From contig NZ_GG730299.1 of the NCBI RefSeq assembly GCF_000155975.1, forward strand, positions 62,305-126,304: DNA of 64,000 bases, written 5' to 3'. Positions 37,717-46,077 of the stretch are shown here, piece by piece. The notes below the pieces were generated by a model, which was not told the DNA's origin, did no database searches, and saw nothing but the letters and a program-made list of their open reading frames with translations. How positions within the stretch are numbered: position 1 is the first letter of the stretch; each line of letters starts with the position of its first letter. This DNA is from Citrobacter youngae ATCC 29220. Its GTDB lineage: Bacteria; Pseudomonadota; Gammaproteobacteria; Enterobacterales; Enterobacteriaceae. The position numbers and the translations under genes are program-made.

Positions 37717-38835
37717 ATGCATAACCAGGCTCCAATTCAACGTAGAAAATCGACACGCATTTACGTTGGGAACGTGCCGATCGGCGATGGCGCGCCCATT
37801 GCCGTACAGTCGATGACCAATACGCGCACCACGGATGTGGAAGCGACGGTTAATCAGATTAAAGCGCTGGAACGCGTAGGCGCAGACATTGTTCGTGTCT
37901 CTGTACCGACAATGGATGCCGCAGAAGCGTTCAAGCTTATCAAACAGCAGGTTAATGTCCCGCTGGTTGCCGATATTCACTTCGACTACCGTATCGCGCT
38001 GAAAGTGGCGGAATACGGCGTTGACTGCCTGCGCATCAACCCGGGCAATATTGGTAACGAAGAGCGTATTCGCATGGTGGTGGATTGCGCTCGCGATAAA
38101 AACATTCCTATCCGCATCGGCGTGAACGCCGGATCGCTGGAAAAAGATCTGCAGGAAAAATACGGTGAACCGACGCCGCAGGCGCTGCTGGAATCCGCTA
38201 TGCGCCATGTGGATCACCTCGATCGTCTGAATTTCGATCAGTTCAAAGTCAGCGTGAAAGCCTCTGACGTTTTCCTTGCCGTAGAATCCTATCGCCTGCT
38301 GGCTAAACAGATCGATCAACCGCTGCATCTGGGGATCACCGAAGCGGGTGGCGCACGTAGCGGGGCGGTGAAGTCCGCGATCGGTTTAGGGTTGCTGCTT
38401 TCTGAAGGGATCGGCGATACGCTGCGCGTTTCTCTGGCAGCCGATCCGGTGGAAGAGATCAAAGTAGGCTTCGATATTCTGAAATCGCTGCGCATTCGCG
38501 CGCGTGGGATCAACTTTATCGCTTGCCCTACCTGCTCACGTCAGGAATTCGACGTTATCGGTACGGTCAACGCGCTGGAGCAACGCCTTGAAGACATCAT
38601 TACGCCAATGGATGTTTCGATCATCGGCTGCGTGGTAAACGGTCCTGGCGAAGCGCTGGTCTCTACGCTGGGCGTGACGGGCGGTAACAAGAAAAGCGGC
38701 CTGTACGAAGACGGCGTGCGTAAGGACCGACTCGACAACGACGATATGATCACGCAGCTTGAAGCCCGTATTCGCGCTAAAGCGAGTATGCTGGATGAAG
38801 CGCGTCGTATCGACGTGCAGCAGCTTGAAAAATAA
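37717..38835 (+). CDS. ispG: 4-hydroxy-3-methylbut-2-enyl diphosphate synthase IspG (GcpE)
   Basis: A 372-residue [4Fe-4S] enzyme of the MEP isoprenoid pathway that converts ME-cPP to HMBPP. The TIM-barrel part starts [19 protein letters not shown]. The cluster ligands are in [13 protein letters not shown] and [11 protein letters not shown] (CPTC...C...E pattern). Lies 26 bases after rodZ, a typical enteric operon. Confidence 0.96.
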   Translation: MHNQAPIQRRKSTRIYVGNVPIGDGAPIAVQSMTNTRTTDVEATVNQIKALERVGADIVRVSVPTMDAAEAFKLIKQQVNVPLVADIHFDYRIALKVAEYGVDCLRINPGNIGNEERIRMVVDCARDKNIPIRIGVNAGSLEKDLQEKYGEPTPQALLESAMRHVDHLDRLNFDQFKVSVKASDVFLAVESYRLLAKQIDQPLHLGITEAGGARSGAVKSAIGLGLLLSEGIGDTLRVSLAADPVEEIKVGFDILKSLRIRARGINFIACPTCSRQEFDVIGTVNALEQRLEDIITPMDVSIIGCVVNGPGEALVSTLGVTGGNKKSGLYEDGVRKDRLDNDDMITQLEARIRAKASMLDEARRIDVQQLEK

Positions 38836-38844
38836 TAACGTGAT

Positions 38845-38863
38845 GGGAAGCGGCTTGCTTCCC
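38845..38863 (+). terminator. Hairpin between ispG and hisS
   Basis: GGGAAGC and GCTTCCC with a five-base loop, 10 bases after the ispG stop. No strong T-run; likely attenuating or protective. Confidence 0.45.
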
Positions 38864-38945
38864 GTGTATGATTGAACCCGCATGGCGCCCGCATTGTTCG
38901 GGTTAGCGCTGAGGGTTCATTTTTATATTCATAAAGAGAATAAAC

Positions 38946-40220
38946 GTGGCAAAAAACATTCAAGCCATTCGCGGCATGAACGATTATCTGCCTGGCGAAA
39001 CCGCCATCTGGCAGCGCATTGAAGGCACTCTTAAAAACGTGCTCGGCAGCTACGGTTACAGTGAAATCCGCTTGCCGATTGTAGAGCAGACCCCGTTATT
39101 CAAACGCGCGATCGGTGAAGTCACCGACGTGGTTGAAAAAGAGATGTATACCTTTGAGGATCGTAATGGCGACAGCCTGACGTTGCGTCCTGAAGGGACT
39201 GCGGGCTGCGTACGCGCCGGCATCGAACATGGTCTCCTGTACAATCAGGAACAGCGTCTGTGGTATATCGGGCCGATGTTCCGCCACGAACGTCCGCAAA
39301 AAGGGCGCTATCGTCAATTCCATCAGCTGGGTGTCGAAGTGTTTGGCCTGCAAGGCCCGGACATCGATGCTGAACTGATTATGCTGACCGCTCGCTGGTG
39401 GCGCGCGTTGGGTATTTCTCAGCATGTCAGCCTGGAGCTGAACTCAATTGGTTCGCTGGAAGCCCGCGCTAGCTACCGTGATGCGCTGGTCGCCTACCTG
39501 GAACAGCACAAAGATAAACTGGACGAAGACTGCAAGCGCCGTATGTACACCAACCCGCTGCGCGTGCTCGACTCCAAAAATCCGGAAGTACAGGCGCTGC
39601 TCAACGACGCTCCACAGCTTGGCGACTATCTGGATGACGATTCTCGCGAGCATTTTGCGGGCCTGTGCAAACTGCTGGAATCGGCAGGCATTGCCTATAC
39701 CGTCAATCAGCGTCTGGTTCGTGGTCTTGATTACTACAATCGCACCGTATTTGAGTGGGTTACCAGCAGCCTGGGCTCACAGGGCACCGTCTGCGCCGGC
39801 GGTCGTTACGACGGTCTGGTAGAGCAACTTGGCGGTCGCGCAACGCCGGCAGTCGGCTTCGCTATGGGCCTGGAACGACTTGTTTTGTTAGTTCAGGCAG
39901 TTAATCCGGAATTTATTGCTTCCCCTGTTGTCGATATATACCTGGTCGCTTCGGGGACAGACACGCAGTCGGCGGCAATGCGGCTTGCAGAACGTCTGCG
40001 CGATGAAGTTCCTGGTGTAAAACTGATGACCAACCACGGCGGCGGCAACTTTAAGAAACAGTTTGCCCGCGCCGATAAGTGGGGCGCCCGCGTTGCACTG
40101 GTACTGGGCGAGTCCGAAGTGGCTAACGGTACCGTTGTAGTGAAGGATTTGCGCTCTGGTGAGCAAACGGCAGTAGCGCAGGATAGCGTTGCCGCGCATT
40201 TGCGCACTCTACTGGGCTAA
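38946..40220 (+). CDS. hisS: Histidyl-tRNA synthetase
   Basis: A 424-residue class II synthetase. The N-terminal class II core has motif 2 ([21 protein letters not shown]). The histidine-binding signatures are [15 protein letters not shown] and [14 protein letters not shown]. Motif 3 is [13 protein letters not shown]. The C-terminal anticodon-binding domain begins near residue 330. Charges tRNA-His. Confidence 0.97.
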   Translation: MAKNIQAIRGMNDYLPGETAIWQRIEGTLKNVLGSYGYSEIRLPIVEQTPLFKRAIGEVTDVVEKEMYTFEDRNGDSLTLRPEGTAGCVRAGIEHGLLYNQEQRLWYIGPMFRHERPQKGRYRQFHQLGVEVFGLQGPDIDAELIMLTARWWRALGISQHVSLELNSIGSLEARASYRDALVAYLEQHKDKLDEDCKRRMYTNPLRVLDSKNPEVQALLNDAPQLGDYLDDDSREHFAGLCKLLESAGIAYTVNQRLVRGLDYYNRTVFEWVTSSLGSQGTVCAGGRYDGLVEQLGGRATPAVGFAMGLERLVLLVQAVNPEFIASPVVDIYLVASGTDTQSAAMRLAERLRDEVPGVKLMTNHGGGNFKKQFARADKWGARVALVLGESEVANGTVVVKDLRSGEQTAVAQDSVAAHLRTLLG

Positions 40221-40233
40221 GGAGAAGGACTGC

Positions 40234-40854
40234 GTGGAAATTTACGATAACGAAAACGACCAGATTGATGCGGTTAAACGCTTCTTTGCTGAAAACGGCA
40301 AAGCGCTGGCTGTTGGGGTCATTTTAGGGGTTGGCGCACTGGTTGGCTGGCGTTACTGGACCAGCCATCAGACGGAGTCCGCACGCTCTGCTTCTCTGGC
40401 GTATCAAAATACGGTGACTGCGGTAAGCGCAGGTAAACCGGATAGCATTCCTGCTGCAGAGAAATTTGCCGCAGAGAACAAAAATACCTACGGCGCGTTA
40501 GCTTCACTGGAACTGGCGCAGCAGTTTGTTGACCAAAATGAACTTGAGAAAGCTGCAAGCCAGCTGCAACAAGGCCTGTCTGCAACCAGCGATGAAAACC
40601 TCAAAGCGGTGATTAATCTGCGTCTGGCTCGCGTTCAGGTTCAGCTTAAACAGGCTGATACCGCGTTGAAAACGCTCGACGCCATTAAAGGTGAAGGGTG
40701 GACGGCCATTGTTGCCGATCTGCGCGGTGAAGCGTTGCTGAGCAAAGGCGATAAACAAGGTGCGCGTAGCGCATGGGAAGCGGGCGTGAAAAGCGATGCC
40801 TCTCCTGCTCTGAGCGAAATGATGCAGATGAAAATCAATAATTTGTCCATCTGA
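40234..40854 (+). CDS. yfgM: Ancillary SecYEG translocon subunit YfgM
   Basis: A 206-residue inner-membrane protein with one N-terminal helix (about 24-42, ALAVGVILGVGALVGWRYW) and periplasmic TPR-like helices. In E. coli it associates with SecYEG and PpiD and affects periplasmic chaperoning. The start is a GTG at 40234 (VEIYDNENDQ), with AAGGAG upstream in TAAGGAGAAGGACTGC; the longer ATG-opened frame overlaps hisS and is not used. Just upstream of bamB. Confidence 0.94.
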   Translation: MEIYDNENDQIDAVKRFFAENGKALAVGVILGVGALVGWRYWTSHQTESARSASLAYQNTVTAVSAGKPDSIPAAEKFAAENKNTYGALASLELAQQFVDQNELEKAASQLQQGLSATSDENLKAVINLRLARVQVQLKQADTALKTLDAIKGEGWTAIVADLRGEALLSKGDKQGARSAWEAGVKSDASPALSEMMQMKINNLSI

Positions 40855-40864
40855 GAGGGACCCG

Positions 40865-42043
40865 ATGCAATTGCGTAAATTACTTCTGCCAGGGCTGCTT
40901 TCCGTTACCCTATTGAGCGGCTGTTCACTGTTTAGTGGCGAAGAAGATGTCGTTAAGATGTCCCCATTACCGGTGGTTGAAAACCAGTTTACTCCGTCTA
41001 CGGACTGGAGCACCTCTGTAGGCAACGGTATTGGCGATTTCTATTCCAATCTTCATCCTGCGCTGGCGGATAACGTTGTCTATGCAGCCGATCGCGCTGG
41101 CGTCGTTAAGGCGTTGAATGCGGACGACGGCAAAGAAGTCTGGTCTGTTAATCTGGGTGAGAAAGACGGCTGGTTCTCCCGTACATCTGCACAGCTTTCT
41201 GGCGGTGTAACCGTGTCCGGTGGTCATGTTTACATTGGCAGCGAAAAAGCGCAGGTTTATGCGCTGAACACCAGCGATGGTACCACCGCATGGCAGACGA
41301 AAGTTGCCGGTGAAGCGCTGTCTCGCCCTGTTGTGAGCGATGGCGTGGTGCTGATCCACACCAGCAATGGTCAGTTGCAGGCACTGAACGAAGCTGACGG
41401 CGCCATCAAATGGACCGTTAACCTCGACATGCCTTCTCTGTCTCTGCGTGGCGAATCTGCCCCGGCGACCGCCTTTGGCGCAGCAATTGTCGGCGGTGAT
41501 AACGGTCGCGTAAGCGCCGTGCTGATGCAGCAGGGCCAGATGATTTGGCAGCAACGTATTTCTCAGGCGACAGGCCCAACGGAAATCGATCGTCTGAGCG
41601 ACGTTGATACCACGCCGGTTATCGTCAATGGCGTTGTTTACGCGCTGGCTTATAATGGTAACCTGACGGCGCTGGATCTGCGCAGCGGTCAGATCATGTG
41701 GAAACGCGAACTCGGCTCAGTGAATGATTTCATCGTCGACGGTAACCGTATCTACCTGGTTGACCAGAACGACCGCGTACTGGCGCTGACCACCGACGGC
41801 GGCGTGACGCTGTGGACGCAAAGCGATCTGCTGCACCGTCTGCTGACGTCCCCGGTATTGTATAACGGCAATCTGGTTGTGGGCGATAGCGAAGGCTACC
41901 TGCACTGGATTAACGTTGAAGATGGTCGCTTTGTCGCCCAGCAAAAAGTTGACAGCTCCGGTTTCCTGACCGAGCCGGTCTCTGCTGATGGTAAACTGCT
42001 GATCCAGGCGAAAGACGGTACGCTGTACTCTATTACGCGTTAA
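40865..42043 (+). CDS. bamB: Outer-membrane assembly lipoprotein BamB
   Basis: A 392-residue lipoprotein of the BAM complex that helps insert beta-barrel proteins. The lipobox LLSGC gives lipidated Cys20. The mature part is an eight-bladed beta-propeller built of PQQ-like repeats, such as VYALNTSDGTTAWQTKV and LTALDLRSGQIMWKRELG. Follows yfgM by 10 bases. Confidence 0.97.
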   Translation: MQLRKLLLPGLLSVTLLSGCSLFSGEEDVVKMSPLPVVENQFTPSTDWSTSVGNGIGDFYSNLHPALADNVVYAADRAGVVKALNADDGKEVWSVNLGEKDGWFSRTSAQLSGGVTVSGGHVYIGSEKAQVYALNTSDGTTAWQTKVAGEALSRPVVSDGVVLIHTSNGQLQALNEADGAIKWTVNLDMPSLSLRGESAPATAFGAAIVGGDNGRVSAVLMQQGQMIWQQRISQATGPTEIDRLSDVDTTPVIVNGVVYALAYNGNLTALDLRSGQIMWKRELGSVNDFIVDGNRIYLVDQNDRVLALTTDGGVTLWTQSDLLHRLLTSPVLYNGNLVVGDSEGYLHWINVEDGRFVAQQKVDSSGFLTEPVSADGKLLIQAKDGTLYSITR

Positions 42044-42065
42044 TCGTCTCTGCCGCTCGCTTTGA

Positions 42066-42094
42066 AAAACGGCTCCTGGTGCAGGGGCCGTTTT
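42066..42094 (+). terminator. Terminator between bamB and der
   Basis: AAAACGGCTCC and GGGGCCGTTTT form an 11-base stem with one wobble pair and a seven-base loop; the 3' arm ends in TTTT. Confidence 0.7.
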
Positions 42095-42160
42095 ACTGTT
42101 TTTAACAACGGCGCAAAAATGTGCCCGTTGTCTGATGATTTTTTAAATGAGGCTTTAAAC

Positions 42161-43633
42161 ATGGTACCTGTGGTCGCGCTTGTCGGGCGCCCTAACGTTG
42201 GCAAATCCACGTTATTTAACCGTCTAACTCGCACCCGAGATGCGCTGGTTGCGGATTTCCCGGGTCTGACTCGTGACCGTAAGTACGGTCGTGCGGAAAT
42301 TGAAGGCCGTGAGTTTATCTGCATTGATACCGGCGGTATTGATGGCACCGAAGACGGTGTAGAAACCCGCATGGCGGAACAGTCGCTGTTGGCGATCGAA
42401 GAAGCGGACGTTGTGCTGTTCATGGTGGATGCGCGCGCTGGCCTGATGCCGGCGGATGAGGCGATTGCGAAACATCTGCGTGCGCGTCAGAAACCGACGT
42501 TTCTGGTCGCCAACAAAACTGACGGACTCGATCCGGATCAGGCGGTTATTGATTTTTACTCGCTGGGTTTAGGCGAGATTCATCCGATTGCTGCCTCCCA
42601 TGGTCGTGGCGTTCTCAGTCTGCTGGAGCACGTCTTGCTGCCGTGGATGGACGATGTTGCGCCGCAGGAAGAAGTGGATGAAGACGCAGAATATTGGGCG
42701 AAACTGGCAGCCGAAGAAAATGGCGAAGAAGAGCCTGAAGACGATTTCAACCCGCAGGATCTGCCGATTAAGCTGGCTATTGTCGGGCGCCCGAACGTAG
42801 GTAAGTCCACACTGACTAACCGTATTCTCGGCGAAGACCGCGTAGTGGTTTATGACATGCCGGGGACGACGCGCGACAGTATTTATATCCCGATGGAACG
42901 TGATGGGCGTGAATATGTGCTGATCGACACCGCGGGCGTACGTAAGCGCGGCAAAATTACCGAAGCGGTAGAAAAATTCTCCGTTATCAAAACGCTGCAG
43001 GCGATCGAAGACGCCAACGTGGTGATGCTGGTGATTGATGCGCGCGAAGGTATTTCCGATCAGGACCTGTCACTGCTGGGCTTTATCCTCAATAGTGGGC
43101 GCTCACTTGTTATCGTGGTCAACAAGTGGGATGGTCTGACGCAGGAAGTGAAAGAGCAGGTCAAAGAGACGCTGGACTTCCGCCTGGGCTTTATTGATTT
43201 TGCGCGCGTACACTTTATCTCCGCGCTGCACGGTAGCGGTGTGGGTAATCTGTTTGAGTCGGTCCGCGAAGCCTACGACAGCTCCACCCGTCGCGTCAGC
43301 ACCGCGATGCTGACGCGCATCATGACCATGGCGGTGGAAGATCATCAGCCGCCGCTGGTGCGTGGCCGTCGCGTGAAGCTGAAATATGCCCACGCCGGTG
43401 GTTATAATCCGCCGATTGTGGTGATTCACGGTAACCAGGTGAAAGACCTGCCGGATTCCTACAAGCGCTATCTGATGAACTATTTCCGCAAGACGTTGGA
43501 CGTAATGGGGACGCCGATCCGTATTCAGTTCAAAGAGGGGGAGAACCCGTTTGCGAATAAACGTAATACGCTGACCCCGACCCAAATGCGTAAGCGTAAG
43601 CGTTTGATTAAGCACATCAAAAAAAGCAAGTAA
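42161..43633 (+). CDS. der: Double-GTPase ribosome assembly factor Der (EngA)
   Basis: A 490-residue essential GTPase with two tandem G domains that matures the 50S subunit. The Walker A motif GRPNVGKST occurs twice (about 8-16 and 210-218), joined by an acidic linker rich in Glu and Asp. The C-terminal KH-like domain ends [13 protein letters not shown]. The frame is open to 42062 but begins in the terminator; [12 protein letters not shown] at 42161 is the established start. Confidence 0.97.
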   Translation: MVPVVALVGRPNVGKSTLFNRLTRTRDALVADFPGLTRDRKYGRAEIEGREFICIDTGGIDGTEDGVETRMAEQSLLAIEEADVVLFMVDARAGLMPADEAIAKHLRARQKPTFLVANKTDGLDPDQAVIDFYSLGLGEIHPIAASHGRGVLSLLEHVLLPWMDDVAPQEEVDEDAEYWAKLAAEENGEEEPEDDFNPQDLPIKLAIVGRPNVGKSTLTNRILGEDRVVVYDMPGTTRDSIYIPMERDGREYVLIDTAGVRKRGKITEAVEKFSVIKTLQAIEDANVVMLVIDAREGISDQDLSLLGFILNSGRSLVIVVNKWDGLTQEVKEQVKETLDFRLGFIDFARVHFISALHGSGVGNLFESVREAYDSSTRRVSTAMLTRIMTMAVEDHQPPLVRGRRVKLKYAHAGGYNPPIVVIHGNQVKDLPDSYKRYLMNYFRKTLDVMGTPIRIQFKEGENPFANKRNTLTPTQMRKRKRLIKHIKKSK

Positions 43634-43650
43634 CCGTTGCTGATGGTGAT

Positions 43651-43678
43651 AAAAACCCGCGCTTGTCGCGGGTTTTTT
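43651..43678 (+). terminator. Intrinsic terminator after der
   Basis: AAAACCCGCG and CGCGGGTTTT with a short CTTGT loop, followed by a T-run: a canonical Rho-independent terminator. Confidence 0.92.
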
Positions 43679-43933
43679 TTCGTTACCCCATCGCCTGCCT
43701 CAACCCGTGCGATGTCAATTACTATTCGTTTTTTGCCAAGTTTAAATCTAAGAAAGTAGACAATTGTCGAATTTTCATCTTAAAGTCACCCCTCTGGTAC
43801 TAGACAAAACTACTGCCAGGTTATCAAATGGTTAAATAAATCTTCGCCGCATGTAAAAAATCGGTCAGATACGTAACTGGCTGGCGTACATCGCGGTGTT
43901 TACACGCACGACGACATATCTTTCGGGAGAATT

Positions 43934-45475
43934 ATGCAATCCTCTGTTAATCAAAAAGAAAGCCGAACGTTCTTCGGCCATCCGTATCCGCTCGGCTCAC
44001 TGTTCTTCACAGAGATGTGGGAGCGTTTCTCGTTTTATGGCATTCGTCCGTTACTGATCCTGTTTATGGCTGCCACCGTTTACGATGGCGGCATGGGGCT
44101 GGCGCGTGAAAACGCCTCGGCGATTGTGGGGATCTTTGCCGGTACGATGTACCTCGCCGCGCTGCCGGGTGGTTGGCTGGCGGATAACTGGCTCGGCCAA
44201 CAGAAAGCGGTATGGTATGGCTCGATCCTGATTGCGCTTGGCCACCTGTCGATTGCGCTCTCTGCCATCATGGGTGACAACCTGTTCTTTATCGGCCTGA
44301 TGTTCATCGTACTTGGTTCTGGCCTGTTCAAGACCTGTATTTCAGTGATGGTCGGTACGCTGTATAAAAAAGGCGATGCGCGTCGCGACGGCGGTTTCTC
44401 GCTGTTTTACATGGGGATCAACATGGGCTCCTTCATCGCCCCGCTGATCTCCGGCTGGCTGATTAAAACTCATGGCTGGCACTGGGGATTTGGCATCGGC
44501 GGTATCGGGATGCTGGTCGCGCTGATCATCTTCCGCGTCTTTGCCGTTCCGGCGATGAAACGCTATGACAGCGAAGTCGGGCTGGACTCCACCTGGAATA
44601 GCCCGGTAGTGAAAAGAAACGGCGTGGGCGCGTGGCTGCTGGCGCTGGCGGTAGGTGTAGCCATTGTGGTTACCCTGATCGCGCAAGGCGTGATTGTCAT
44701 TAACCCGGTAGCGGTAGCCAGCGTGCTGGTATACGTGATTGCGGCATCCGTAGCGCTCTACTTCATCTACCTGTTCGTGTTTGCCGGTCTGAGCCGTAAA
44801 GAGCGTGCCAGACTGTTAGTCTGCTTTATTCTGCTGGTTTCCGCCGCGTTCTTCTGGTCGGCGTTTGAGCAAAAGCCAACCTCTTTCAACCTGTTCGCCA
44901 ACGACTATACTGACCGCATGATCGGCGACTTTGAAATTCCGGCGGTCTGGTTCCAGTCGATCAACGCGCTGTTTATCATCCTGTTAGCGCCGGTATTCAG
45001 TTGGGCGTGGCCGAAACTGGCCAGCATGAACATTCGCCCGAGCAGTATCACCAAGTTCGTTATCGGTATTCTCTGTGCTGCCGCAGGCTTTGGTCTGATG
45101 ATGCTGGCGGCGCAAAACGTGTTGAGTAATGGTGGGGCAGGCGTTTCGCCTTTCTGGCTGGTGGGCAGTATCCTGATGCTGACGCTCGGCGAGCTGTGCC
45201 TGAGCCCAATTGGTCTGGCGACCATGACGCTGCTGGCGCCGGAAAGAATGCGCGGTCAGATGATGGGGCTGTGGTTCTGCGCCAGCGCGCTGGGAAATCT
45301 GGCCGCGGGCCTGATTGGTGGTCATGTGAAGGCTGACCAGCTCGATATGCTGCCGGATCTGTTCGCGCGCTGCTCTATTGCGCTGCTGATCTGCGCCGCT
45401 GTGCTAATCGTCCTGATTGTTCCGGTACGTCGTATGCTGGAAAATGTGCAGACAAAACCGGCGACCAGCGCCTGA
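43934..45475 (+). CDS. POT-family proton-dependent oligopeptide transporter
   Basis: A 513-residue inner-membrane peptide:H+ symporter with about 14 hydrophobic segments. The POT proton-coupling motif ExxERFxxYG is present as EMWERFSFYG (about 27-36). The PTR2 signatures GGWLADNWLGQQKAV (about 79-93) and FSLFYMGINMGSFIAP are clear. It is distinct in sequence from E. coli DtpA/B/C/D. GGGAG lies 7 bases before the ATG. It sits alone between the der terminator and yfgJ, which are adjacent in E. coli and, as I recall, in S. Typhimurium, so it is probably an accessory insertion. Exact peptide specificity unknown. Confidence 0.88.
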   Translation: MQSSVNQKESRTFFGHPYPLGSLFFTEMWERFSFYGIRPLLILFMAATVYDGGMGLARENASAIVGIFAGTMYLAALPGGWLADNWLGQQKAVWYGSILIALGHLSIALSAIMGDNLFFIGLMFIVLGSGLFKTCISVMVGTLYKKGDARRDGGFSLFYMGINMGSFIAPLISGWLIKTHGWHWGFGIGGIGMLVALIIFRVFAVPAMKRYDSEVGLDSTWNSPVVKRNGVGAWLLALAVGVAIVVTLIAQGVIVINPVAVASVLVYVIAASVALYFIYLFVFAGLSRKERARLLVCFILLVSAAFFWSAFEQKPTSFNLFANDYTDRMIGDFEIPAVWFQSINALFIILLAPVFSWAWPKLASMNIRPSSITKFVIGILCAAAGFGLMMLAAQNVLSNGGAGVSPFWLVGSILMLTLGELCLSPIGLATMTLLAPERMRGQMMGLWFCASALGNLAAGLIGGHVKADQLDMLPDLFARCSIALLICAAVLIVLIVPVRRMLENVQTKPATSA

Positions 45476-45517
45476 TAACCTCTCTATTTTGCCGGGGCAG
45501 AGGTTATGCTCCGGCAA
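45475..45517 (+). terminator. Overlapping hairpins after the peptide transporter
   Basis: ATAACCTCT/AGAGGTTAT (45475-45483 with 45499-45507) and TTGCCGG/CCGGCAA (45489-45495 with 45511-45517) overlap and cannot form together. Either could end or attenuate the transporter message. Confidence 0.4.
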
Positions 45518-45518
45518 T

Positions 45519-45611
45519 TCACTCCAGAAAGTGCCTCGTACGACGCCGCGCAGGTCAGAAGAAGCCGAACTGCCGCTGGCTTTACAGCAACAGTTGCGCG
45601 GGCTGCATTAA
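45519..45611 (+). pseudogene. Possible C-terminal gene remnant upstream of yfgJ
   Basis: One frame here reads protein-like at its end (RRSEEAELPLALQQQLRGLH then stop), with no start or ribosome site of its own. It may be the tail of a gene lost when the peptide transporter arrived, or chance. No family recognised. Confidence 0.2.
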
Positions 45612-45663
45612 GCTTATCGTGTTAACATCAGAGCGGTCATTCATTCCCTGTAAAGGAGTCACT

Positions 45664-45891
45664 ATGTCGATTGTCTGCCCTGATTGCCATGCGGAACTGG
45701 CGCCGCAAAATGGTGTGGCGCACTGCGAGAACTGTCATAAAGATGTTCAACTTGAGGCGCGTTGCCCGGAGTGCCATCAATCTCTGCAGGTACTCGCCGC
45801 CTGCGGCGCGGTGGATTATTTTTGCCAGAACGGTCACGGGCTTATTTCAAAGAAGCGTGTCGAATTCTTAATTAAAAATAATACAGATTGA
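45664..45891 (+). CDS. yfgJ: Zinc-ribbon protein YfgJ
   Basis: A 75-residue protein with paired CxxC motifs (CPDC, CENC, CPEC) typical of a double zinc ribbon, then the highly conserved tail ACGAVDYFCQNGHGLISKKRVEF seen in E. coli YfgJ. Start at 45664 has AAAGGAG 8 bases upstream; a longer open frame to 45619 lacks a site. Function unknown. It marks the left border of the sinH-sinI-ratB block. Confidence 0.92.
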   Translation: MSIVCPDCHAELAPQNGVAHCENCHKDVQLEARCPECHQSLQVLAACGAVDYFCQNGHGLISKKRVEFLIKNNTD

Positions 45892-46077
45892 TTTAAGAAT
45901 TCCTTAATTGATGCTCACTTTTTATGTTTGTTAGTATTGGAAATAAGCAATATACATTGAGTTATTATATTTACTCATACAACTAATAATCAATGGTGAT
46001 GTAAAGAGCTTCAGAAAATAATCCCCGTAAATAATTTTATATTCTGTCAGTGCGATTAACTCAAGGATGGTTGTCGT
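45892..46077 (+). promoter_or_regulatory. A/T-rich upstream region of sinH
   Basis: About 185 bases, markedly A/T-rich, between yfgJ and sinH. It is the likely promoter region of the sin/rat genes and a plausible H-NS target by composition. No single promoter can be assigned with confidence. Confidence 0.4.
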
